In this document: positions 26,326 through 34,258 of the stretch, one piece after another | Layout: each line of letters starts with the position of its first letter | How positions within the stretch are numbered: position 1 is the first letter of the stretch | NCBI GenBank assembly: GCA_000503195.1 | Contig: AYSC01000036.1 | Span: 1-41,751 of the forward strand | DNA: 41,751 nt | Direction of reading: 5' to 3' | Source of the DNA: Blastomonas sp. CACIA14H2 | GTDB taxonomy: Bacteria > Pseudomonadota > Alphaproteobacteria > Sphingomonadales > Sphingomonadaceae | Notes under the pieces: model-generated | Seen by the model: the letters and a program-made list of their open reading frames with translations, nothing else | Database searches by the model: none | Told to the model about the DNA's origin: nothing | Position numbers and translations under genes: made by a program

Positions 26326-26414
26326 GTCACCCTGAACTTGTTTCAGGGTCCATTTCTCCCCACACGGCTTCGGCTCATCGGGCACGATGGATGCTGAAAC
26401 AAGTTCAGCATGAC
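26326..26414. repeat. 89-bp paired-palindrome element, copy A (between ivd and liuB)
   Basis: Two 28-bp palindromic arms face each other around a 33-bp loop: the left arm at 26326-26353 contains CCCTGAACTTGTTTCAGGG, the right arm at 26387-26414 is an inverted, slightly diverged copy (core GCTGAAACAAGTTCAGC). The same arms bound the GIY-YIG unit at 28116-28517, and an element of equal length lies at 41468-41556. The right end abuts the liuB Shine-Dalgarno. Confidence 0.88.
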
Positions 26415-26420
26415 GGAGGT
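26415..26420 (+). promoter_or_regulatory. liuB Shine-Dalgarno abutting element A
   Basis: GGAGGT begins on the base after the right arm of the 89-bp element and lies 5 bases before ATG 26426. The start of liuB therefore sits just beyond a strong mRNA hairpin. Confidence 0.75.
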
Positions 26421-26425
26421 TTGCA

Positions 26426-28027
26426 ATGACCGCGCCCGTTCTGGACACGAAAATCGACACGAATTCAGACGCCTATCGCGCCGCCTTTGCGCACAACAGC
26501 GCGTTGCGCGACGAGCTGTGGAGCAAGGTCGCCGAGGCTGCACTCGGCGGCAATGCCAAGTCGCGCGAGCGGCACACGGCGCGCGGAAAGCTGCTGCCGC
26601 GCGATCGCGTCGAGCGGCTGCTCGATCCGGGCTCGCCCTTTCTCGAGATCGGCCAGCTCGCTGCCTGCGATCAATATGACGGCGAGATCCCCGGCGCGGG
26701 CATGATCGCCGGGATCGGCCGCGTCTCGGGCCGCCAGTGCATGATCGTGTGCAACGATGCCACGGTGAAGGGTGGCACCTATTATCCGATGACGGTGAAG
26801 AAGCACCTGCGCGCGCAGGAAATTGCCGAGGCCAACCGGCTGCCGTGCATCTACCTCGTCGACAGCGGCGGCGCGAACCTGCCGCACCAGGCCGAGGTCT
26901 TCCCCGATCGCGAACATTTCGGCCGAATCTTCTTCAACCAGGCGAACATGAGCGCCAAGGGCATTCCGCAGATCGCCTGCGTGATGGGCAGCTGCACCGC
27001 GGGCGGCGCGTACGTCCCCGCGATGTCGGACGAGACGGTGATCGTGCGCAACCAGGGCACGATCTTTCTTGCCGGACCCCCGCTGGTCAAGGCCGCGACG
27101 GGCGAGGAGATCAGCGCGGAGGATCTGGGCGGCGGCGACCTGCACGGGCGCAAGTCGGGCGTGGTCGATCATGTCGCGGAGAATGACGAGCATGCGCTGA
27201 CCATCGTGCGCGACATCGTCTCGCATCTCGGGCCGATCCCCAAGCCGAACATCGACCTTCGCGATCCGCGCGCGCCGAAATTCGATGCGGAAGAGCTGTA
27301 CGGCATCATCCCCTCGGATGTCCGCGCGCCGTACGATGTCCACGAGGTGATCGCGCGGCTGGTCGACGGCAGCGAGTTCCACGAGTTCAAGGCGCTGTAC
27401 GGCAGCTCGCTGGTCTGCGGTTTCGCGCATATCTGGGGGATGCCGGTGGCGATCCTGGCGAACAACGGCGTGCTGTTCAGCGAGAGCGCGGTCAAGGGCG
27501 CGCATTTCATCGAGCTGGCCTGCCAGCGGCGCATTCCGTTGCTGTTCCTGCAGAATATCAGCGGCTTCATGGTCGGCGGCAAGTACGAGGCGGAAGGCAT
27601 CGCCAAGCATGGCGCGAAGCTGGTGACCGCGGTCGCGACCGCCAGCGTGCCCAAGGTCACCGTGCTGATCGGCGGCAGCTTCGGCGCGGGCAATTACGGC
27701 ATGTGCGGCCGCGCCTATTCGCCCCGCTTCCTGTTCACCTGGCCCAATGCGCGCATCAGCGTGATGGGCGGCGAACAGGCCGCCAGCGTGCTCGCGACCG
27801 TGCACCGCGACGCGGACAGCTGGACGCCCGATCAGGCCGAGGCGTTCAAGGCCCCGATCCGCCAGAAATACGAGGACGAGGGCAATCCCTATTACGCGAC
27901 CTCGCGGCTATGGGACGACGGCATCATCGACCCCGCGCAGACGAGGGACGTGCTGGGCCTCGCGCTCGCCGCATGCCTCAACGCCCCGGTCGAGGAGGCA
28001 CCCCGGTTCGGGGTGTTCCGGATGTGA
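26426..28027 (+). CDS. liuB: 3-methylcrotonyl-CoA carboxylase, carboxyltransferase (beta) subunit
   Basis: A 533-residue carboxyltransferase subunit that moves carboxyl from biotin to 3-methylcrotonyl-CoA, giving 3-methylglutaconyl-CoA. The crotonase-fold N-half has [34 protein letters not shown] and [20 protein letters not shown]. The C-half has [28 protein letters not shown] and [34 protein letters not shown]. The length and the ISGFMVG pattern fit MccB/LiuB better than propionyl-CoA carboxylase. The context between ivd and the biotin carboxylase gene confirms it. A 130-bp gap holding a repeat element separates it from ivd. Confidence 0.93.
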   Translation: MTAPVLDTKIDTNSDAYRAAFAHNSALRDELWSKVAEAALGGNAKSRERHTARGKLLPRDRVERLLDPGSPFLEIGQLAACDQYDGEIPGAGMIAGIGRVSGRQCMIVCNDATVKGGTYYPMTVKKHLRAQEIAEANRLPCIYLVDSGGANLPHQAEVFPDREHFGRIFFNQANMSAKGIPQIACVMGSCTAGGAYVPAMSDETVIVRNQGTIFLAGPPLVKAATGEEISAEDLGGGDLHGRKSGVVDHVAENDEHALTIVRDIVSHLGPIPKPNIDLRDPRAPKFDAEELYGIIPSDVRAPYDVHEVIARLVDGSEFHEFKALYGSSLVCGFAHIWGMPVAILANNGVLFSESAVKGAHFIELACQRRIPLLFLQNISGFMVGGKYEAEGIAKHGAKLVTAVATASVPKVTVLIGGSFGAGNYGMCGRAYSPRFLFTWPNARISVMGGEQAASVLATVHRDADSWTPDQAEAFKAPIRQKYEDEGNPYYATSRLWDDGIIDPAQTRDVLGLALAACLNAPVEEAPRFGVFRM

Positions 28028-28045
28028 TGGGACACGCGCACTCCC

Positions 28046-28103
28046 AATCCTCCCCGAGCTTGCTCGGGGAGGGGGACCGCCCGCGCAGCGGGTGGTGGAG
28101 GGG
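28046..28103. repeat. Family-2 repeat, half unit
   Basis: A CCTCCCCGAGCTTGCTCGGGGAGG hairpin-like core (loop GAGCTTGCTC self-pairing) followed by GGGGACCGCCCGCGCAGCGG and TGGTGGAGGGG. It is one half of the two-hairpin units at 22971 and 33791, and lies just left of the GIY-YIG unit. Confidence 0.7.
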
Positions 28104-28115
28104 ACGCGCCCACTC

Positions 28116-28517
28116 CCGTCACCCTGAACTTGTTTCAGGGTCCATTACGCCTGCCGCACGGCGGAAGGGGATCAAAGCCAAATCCCACCGCCAGGTCCAC
28201 CCAATGCGGGTTGTCGGCTTCGATCAGGTTGATCTTCCACTGGCGATGCCAGCGCTTGAGCTGCTTCTCCCGATCGATCGCGCCTTCCATCGTGTCGAAC
28301 AGCTCGAAACGGACGAGGCGGTGGACATGGTAGCGCGACGTGAAGCCCTTGAGCTCACCCGTCCGGTGCTGGTGCAACCGACCGATCAGGTTCGACGTGA
28401 CACCGATGTACAGCGTGCCATAGGCGCCGCTTGCCAGAATGTAGACGCACGGTTGCCTGTCCATCAGGCCCTTAACAATGCCGCACCATGGACCCTGAAA
28501 CAAGTTCAGGGTGACGG
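28116..28517. mobile_element. 402-bp unit with 30-bp perfect inverted repeats carrying a GIY-YIG gene
   Basis: The left end (28116-28145) and right end (28488-28517) are perfect 30-bp inverted copies starting CCGTCACCCTGAACTTG and continuing TTTCAGGGTCCAT. Each end is itself a palindrome (7-bp stem CCCTGAA/TTCAGGG, 5-nt loop CTTGT or ACAAG). Nearly all of the inside is one GIY-YIG nuclease gene. The same ends without the gene form the 89-bp elements at 26326 and 41468. I read this as a full-length or founder element with short derivatives, analogous to IS and MITE or to RAYT and REPIN. No target-site duplication is obvious. It sits between liuB and liuD, which belong to one pathway. Mobility is inferred, not shown. 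Confidence 0.65.
28135..28464 (-). CDS. GIY-YIG nuclease family protein
   Basis: A 109-residue single-domain GIY-YIG endonuclease. The catalytic pattern is complete: Val7-Tyr8-Ile9, Tyr19-Ile20-Gly21, Arg29 in RLHQHR, and Glu66 in IDREKQLKRWHR, with the closing NPHWVDL motif. ATG 28464 is preferred; the frame stays open to 28527, but those residues (TLNLFQGPW) are translation of the inverted repeat. The stop codon (28135-28137) lies inside the left repeat, so the gene fills the unit. It is opposite in direction to the liu genes. Relatives are annotated as UPF0213/YhbQ-like or stand-alone nucleases of unknown role. Its fit inside matching palindromes suggests a role in their movement or maintenance. 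Confidence 0.87.
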   Translation of the reverse strand: MDRQPCVYILASGAYGTLYIGVTSNLIGRLHQHRTGELKGFTSRYHVHRLVRFELFDTMEGAIDREKQLKRWHRQWKINLIEADNPHWVDLAVGFGFDPLPPCGRRNGP

Positions 28518-28532
28518 AAGAGGTCATGCCCC

Positions 28533-30464
<1,932 letters not shown>

Positions 30465-30473
30465 GGCTGGCGG

Positions 30474-30646
30474 ACCTTCTCCATTGAGGGGAGAAGGATA
30501 CGGAGCCTTGCATCGCGCAAGCGAGGCTAGGCGCAGTTGGATGAGGGTGGATGTAGCCAACGGTTGCGCATTTTCACCCTCACCCAGCTTCGACTAGGCA
30601 GCAAGCTGCCAAGTCTTCGCAGCCCTCTCCCATCGAGGGAGAGGGG
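30474..30646. repeat. Family-3 repeat (CTTCTCC/CCTCTCCC type)
   Basis: A 173-bp unit bounded by two hairpins: CCTTCTCC-ATTGAG-GGGAGAAGG on the left and CCCTCTCCC-ATCGA-GGGAGAGGG (perfect 9-bp stem) on the right, with an inner GGATGAGGGTGG / CACCCTCACCC pair. It fills the liuD-maoC gap, and its right end lies about 7 bases before the maoC ribosome site. Confidence 0.8.
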
Positions 30647-30665
30647 TATTTTAGGTAGAGAACCC

Positions 30666-31118
30666 ATGGCAGGACGATATTTCGACGAATGGCAGGTCGG
30701 TGACCGGATCGAGCATGAGATCCGGCGCACGGTGACCGAGACCGACAATCTGCTGTTCAGCACGATGACGCACAATCCGCAGCCGCTGCATCTGGATGTC
30801 GAGGCGGCCAGGGCGAGCGAGTTCGGGCAGATCCTGGTCAACGGCACCTTCACCTTCAGCCTGATGGTCGGGCTGTCGGTGGGCGATACGACGCTGGGCA
30901 CTTTGGTGGCGAACCTGGGCTATGACAGGCTGGTCATGCCCAAGCCGGTGTTCATCGGCGATACCATGCGCGCGACCAGCGAGGTGACCGAGCTCAAGGA
31001 ATCGAAGTCGCGGCCCAATGCCGGGATTGTCACCTTCACGCACGAACTGATCAACCAGCGCGACGAGGTCGTGTGCCGGTGCCTGCGATCTGCATTGATC
31101 AGGAAGAGAAACAGCTAA
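30666..31118 (+). CDS. MaoC-like (R)-hydratase family protein
   Basis: A 150-residue single hot-dog-fold protein. The hydratase pattern is visible around [41 protein letters not shown], with the Asp/Asn-His region expected in MaoC dehydratases (HNPQPLH). Members hydrate enoyl-CoA thioesters. Its position after liuD suggests a step in branched-chain acyl-CoA breakdown, but 3-methylglutaconyl-CoA hydratase is normally a crotonase (LiuC), so this need not be the same reaction. ATG 30666 has AGGTAGAG upstream; the longer open frame passes through the repeat and is rejected. Confidence 0.82.
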   Translation: MAGRYFDEWQVGDRIEHEIRRTVTETDNLLFSTMTHNPQPLHLDVEAARASEFGQILVNGTFTFSLMVGLSVGDTTLGTLVANLGYDRLVMPKPVFIGDTMRATSEVTELKESKSRPNAGIVTFTHELINQRDEVVCRCLRSALIRKRNS

Positions 31119-31120
31119 CC

Positions 31121-31203
31121 CGTCATTCCCGCGAACGCGGGAATCCCGCTTTTTCATCGACCGCTGTGCACAAGCGGGACCCGCGCCTGCGCGGGGGTGA
31201 TAA
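31121..31203. repeat. Family-4 double-hairpin repeat (ATTCCCGCG type), copy 1
   Basis: The left hairpin ATTCCCGCG-AA-CGCGGGAAT (perfect 9-bp stem) is followed by CCCGCTT, a short spacer, AAGCGGG, and a second hairpin ACCCGCGCCTGCGCGGGGGT. The inverted homologous unit is at 33119-33213 on the other side of the DUF885 gene; a third, truncated copy lies at 41707-41751. Confidence 0.82.
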
Positions 31204-31250
31204 TAAGGGCTGGGAAATCAAGAACCTGCTGCGTTTCGTATACTGATCGC

Positions 31251-31279
31251 TTGACCTGCCGCACGCCCCAAAGTCTAAT
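31251..31279 (+). promoter_or_regulatory. Candidate sigma-70 promoter of the DUF885 gene
   Basis: TTGACC (31251-31256), a 17-bp spacer, and TCTAAT (31274-31279; five of six matches to TATAAT), about 50 bp before ATG 31329. It is the best promoter-like pair in the window. A 13-bp near-perfect tandem repeat (CCGGCAGTCC core) lies between it and the start. Confidence 0.6.
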
Positions 31280-31328
31280 GCCGCCCAGTCCAATCCGGCA
31301 GTCCAGTCCGGCAGTCCAAGGGGTCATC

Positions 31329-33107
31329 ATGCGCGCATCCGTCCTTCTCGCTTCCTTGCTGCTTGGCGCGGCGAGCGTCCCTGGCATAGCGCAGGATGCC
31401 GCGCCGGCGCCCGCCGCTGCCAAGCCCGCACCCGGCCCGATGGATGCGAAGCTGCGCGCGCTGTACGAGGCCGAATGGGACTGGCGGCAGAAGGAGAGCG
31501 CGCAGATCAAGGAGGGCAATCGCTGGGTGCAGGGCGACCGGCTGACCAGCGAGACCGCCGCCGATCAGGCGCGCAGGCTCGCCTATTGGCAGGACGTGCT
31601 CGAACAGCTCGACGCCATCCCGATGGACCAGCTCTCGCCCGAGGAGCAGGTCAACGCCGCCGTGTTCCGCCAGTCGGTGTGGGAAAATGCCAAGGGCATC
31701 GAGTACAAGACCTATGAAGCGCCGTTCAACAGCGACACCTTCTTCTGGGGCGGGCTGAACCCGCGCCAGGGCTTTTCCAACGCCGCCGGCTACCAGCGCT
31801 ATCTGGGGCGGATGCGCGACCTGCCGCGCTATTTCGACGAGAATATCGTCAACATGAAGGCCGGGCTGAAGCGCGGCTATACCGTGCCGCGCGTCGGCAT
31901 CGAGGGGCGCGACAAGACGATCGAGGCCTATACGGTCGCGGGCGAGGCCAATCCGTTCTATGATGCCTTCCGCGTGATGCCGCAGAACATTCCGCCCGCC
32001 GAACAGGCCGCGCTGCGCGCCGAGGCGCTGAAGGCGATCGAGACGGCGGTGGTGCCCGCGTACACCAAGCTGCTCAGCTTCATGCGGGCCGAGTACATGC
32101 CCCGGGCGCGCACCACCATCGCCGCCTATGCGCTGCCCGATGGCAAGCGTTTCTACCAGGACCAGATCAAGGTCTTCACCACGCTCGATCTGACGCCTGA
32201 GCAGATTCACGAGATCGGCCTGAAAGAGGTCGCGCGGATCGATGCCGACATGCAGAAAACGATGCGCGAGACCGGGTTCAAGGGCACCTTCCCCGAATTC
32301 CTGCAGTTCCTGCGCACCGACCCGCAATTCTATGCGAAGACCCCGCGCGAGCTGCTCGGCGCGGCGGCCTATACGGTCAAGAAGATGGACGGGAAGCTCA
32401 AGGAGACGTTCAACTTCCTGCCGCGTTATCGCTTCACCGTGCTGCCGGTGCCCGATGTCATCGCGCCGATCTATACCTCGGGGCGCGGCGGGCTCGATAG
32501 CTGCCTGTTCAACACCTATGACCTGCCGCAGCGGCCGTTGTACAACATCCCCGCGCTGGCGCTGCACGAGTGCAATCCGGGGCACAGCTTCCAGGCGGCG
32601 GTGGCGTTGGAAGCGCCCGACCGGCCCGAGTTCCGCCGCCAGACCTATTTCTCCGGCTATGGCGAGGGCTGGGGGCTGTACACCGAATGGCTGGGATCGA
32701 AGATCGGCATCTACGAGACGCCCTATGAGGAATTCGGCCGCCAGACCTTCGAGATGTGGCGCGCGGTGCGGCTGGTGATCGATACCGGCATCCACACCAA
32801 GGGTTGGACCCGCCAGCAGGCCATCGACTATCTCGCGGGGCATACCGCGCTGGCCCCGCGCGATGTCGAGACCGAGGTCGATCGCTATATCTCCTGGCCC
32901 GCCCAGGCTTTGGCGTACAAGCTGGGCGAACTGGCGCTGCGCAAGATGCGCGCCAAGGCGGAAGCCGAGCTGGGCAGCGCGTTCGACCAGCGGCCCTTCC
33001 ACGATACCTATCTGATGCTGGGATCGCTGCCGCTGCCGGTGATGGAGCAGAAGATGGAGGAATTTATCGCCGCCGAGAAGGCAAAGCTCGCCAAGGCGGG
33101 GAAGTGA
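31329..33107 (+). CDS. DUF885 family exported metallopeptidase-like protein
   Basis: A 592-residue protein with a signal peptide (MRASVLLASLLLGAASVPGIAQ) and a long helical body. HECNPGH at residues 413-419 supplies an HExxxGH zinc-binding motif, and GYGEGWGLYTEWLGSKIG, downstream, supplies the third ligand region; both are hallmarks of DUF885, a family distantly like M3/M32 peptidases. It is probably a periplasmic zinc peptidase; the substrate is unknown. ATG 31329 has AAGGGG upstream; the open frame reaches back to 31197 through repeat sequence and is not used. It is flanked by inverted copies of the family-4 repeat. Confidence 0.88.
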   Translation: MRASVLLASLLLGAASVPGIAQDAAPAPAAAKPAPGPMDAKLRALYEAEWDWRQKESAQIKEGNRWVQGDRLTSETAADQARRLAYWQDVLEQLDAIPMDQLSPEEQVNAAVFRQSVWENAKGIEYKTYEAPFNSDTFFWGGLNPRQGFSNAAGYQRYLGRMRDLPRYFDENIVNMKAGLKRGYTVPRVGIEGRDKTIEAYTVAGEANPFYDAFRVMPQNIPPAEQAALRAEALKAIETAVVPAYTKLLSFMRAEYMPRARTTIAAYALPDGKRFYQDQIKVFTTLDLTPEQIHEIGLKEVARIDADMQKTMRETGFKGTFPEFLQFLRTDPQFYAKTPRELLGAAAYTVKKMDGKLKETFNFLPRYRFTVLPVPDVIAPIYTSGRGGLDSCLFNTYDLPQRPLYNIPALALHECNPGHSFQAAVALEAPDRPEFRRQTYFSGYGEGWGLYTEWLGSKIGIYETPYEEFGRQTFEMWRAVRLVIDTGIHTKGWTRQQAIDYLAGHTALAPRDVETEVDRYISWPAQALAYKLGELALRKMRAKAEAELGSAFDQRPFHDTYLMLGSLPLPVMEQKMEEFIAAEKAKLAKAGK

Positions 33108-33118
33108 GCCTCTTCATT

Positions 33119-33213
33119 TATCATCCCGGCACCCCCGCGAAGGCGGGGGGCCCGCTTTCTTTTCGACCCGTGGCGCACAAGCGGGATTCCCGCGTTCGCG
33201 GGAATGACGGGGG
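33119..33213. repeat. Family-4 double-hairpin repeat, copy 2 (inverted)
   Basis: Hairpins CACCCCCGCGAAGGCGGGGG and ATTCCCGCGTTCGCGGGAAT with inner CCCGCTT and AAGCGGG, in the opposite orientation to 31121-31203. Its right end supplies or adjoins the G-rich ribosome site of the gene at 33223. Confidence 0.82.
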
Positions 33214-33222
33214 AGGGGCACG

Positions 33223-33786
33223 GTGACAGTCGGCACAGTTCTGCTCGTTTTCCGGCGAAAGCCGGAATCCAGGGGCGGTGGGCACAAGATCGCTCTGGGC
33301 TCCGGCTTTCGCCGGAGAACGGGTTTGGCTGCCTTGGCGGTGATCGCCGCGATACCTGCGCGCGCCGAAGCGCCGACGCCCGAGGCCGAAATTCGCACGG
33401 TGATTGCCGACATGGAAGCGGCTTGGAATCGAGGCGATTTCGAAGGCTATATGCGCGGCTTTCTGAACCCTGGCGTGGTGTTCGTATCGCGCGGGCAGTT
33501 CCAGCGCGACTGGCAGGGGACGCTCGACCATTATGTCCGCGATTATGGCGGATCGCCGGAAAAGCGGGGCACGCTGCATTTCTATGACATCAGGGTGGAG
33601 ATGCTGGCCCCGGATGCGGCGCAGCTGATCAGCCGCTACCATCTCGATCGGGCAGAAAGCCCGCAATATGGCATCAACACGCGGCTGATGCGCAAGGTGG
33701 GTGGCCGCTGGTTGATCGCGCTCAACCATGTCTCGTCGAGCGAAACGCCCGATCCCAACGACCCGGTCGAAGCGCACCGCCCATAA
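33223..33786 (+). CDS. NTF2-like (DUF4440/SnoaL-type) exported protein with a repeat in its signal region
   Basis: The longest form is 187 residues from GTG 33223, with GGGGGAGGGG upstream. The mature domain (about residues 50-180: EAEIRTVIADMEAAWNRGDFEGYMRGFLNPGVVFVSRG ... GGRWLIALNHVSS) is a cone-shaped NTF2-like fold; members bind small molecules or act as subunits, and the function here is unknown. LAALAVIAAIPARA is a signal-peptide core with an AxA-type cleavage site. Residues 9-33 are encoded by a palindromic repeat (33247-33320). An alternative start is TTG near 33325-33330, using GGAG from the repeat itself. The true start is uncertain. Confidence 0.7.
   Translation: MTVGTVLLVFRRKPESRGGGHKIALGSGFRRRTGLAALAVIAAIPARAEAPTPEAEIRTVIADMEAAWNRGDFEGYMRGFLNPGVVFVSRGQFQRDWQGTLDHYVRDYGGSPEKRGTLHFYDIRVEMLAPDAAQLISRYHLDRAESPQYGINTRLMRKVGGRWLIALNHVSSSETPDPNDPVEAHRP
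33247..33320. repeat. CCGGCGAAAGCCGG-type paired palindrome inside a coding region
   Basis: A 74-bp unit: TCCGGCGAAAGCCGGA (33251-33266) and TCCGGCTTTCGCCGGA (33301-33316) with matching GTTTTC / GAGAAC outer bases, that is, two inverted palindromes around a short loop. It lies inside the 5' part of the NTF2-like gene. Confidence 0.82.
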
Positions 33787-33790
33787 AAAA

Positions 33791-33908
33791 CCTCCCCTGC
33801 AAGGGGAGGTGGCTCGCCAGAGGCGAGACGGAGGGGTGTCCACTTCCAATCCGGGCGACACCCCTCCACCATCCTGCGGATGGTGCCCCTCCTCCGCTGG
33901 GGGAGGAT
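33791..33908. repeat. Family-2 double-hairpin repeat (CTCCCC type)
   Basis: A 118-bp unit: CCTCCCCTGCAAGGGGAGG at the left, GGCTCGCCAGAGGCGAG, GAGGGGTGTC and GACACCCCTC around the centre, and CCTCCGCTGGGGGAGG at the right. It fills the gap between two convergent genes and may act as a bidirectional terminator. Confidence 0.82.
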
Positions 33909-33917
33909 TGATCCGGC

Positions 33918-34217
33918 TTACGCCTTGCGGGTGCCGCTCATCGCCATGGTGCCGAACGCACCGGCCTTGATCTGGCCGGTGATGGTGTCGCCGTCGACGG
34001 TGGCGGTGCCTTCGAGCTTCATCGGCATCGGCACCTTCATGTCCATCGTCCAGGTCAGCGTGTTGCCGTCGACCTTTCCGTCGGTGATGTCGAGCGAGCC
34101 CATCTGGCCGGCATTCGATCCGGTCCAGCTGTCGCCATCGACATTGACGGTCAGCACCGACTTCTGGTCGCCCATCGGCGACTTGGTCACGCAATCATAT
34201 TGTCCAGCAACTGACAT
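33918..34217 (-). CDS. Small conserved-looking beta-rich protein
   Basis: A 99-residue protein without signal peptide: MSVAGQYDCVTKSPMGDQKSVLTVNVDGDSWTGSNAGQMG, then alternating short strands (DITDGKVDGNTLTWTMDM, GTATVDGDTITGQIKAG). The pattern suggests a small beta-sandwich or lipocalin-like fold. The function is unknown. A GAGAGGA ribosome site precedes ATG 34217. It lies 41 bp downstream of the M16 peptidase on the same strand and is probably co-transcribed. Confidence 0.75.
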   Translation of the reverse strand: MSVAGQYDCVTKSPMGDQKSVLTVNVDGDSWTGSNAGQMGSLDITDGKVDGNTLTWTMDMKVPMPMKLEGTATVDGDTITGQIKAGAFGTMAMSGTRKA

Positions 34218-34258
34218 GGTATTGTCCTCTCTTGGTGGTGGGTTGAAGGGTAACGGAC

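Noticed and set aside
28465-28527. N-terminal extension of the GIY-YIG protein to 28527
   Set aside because: The extra residues (TLNLFQGPW) are translation of the palindromic inverted repeat; family homology starts at the VYI motif after ATG 28464.
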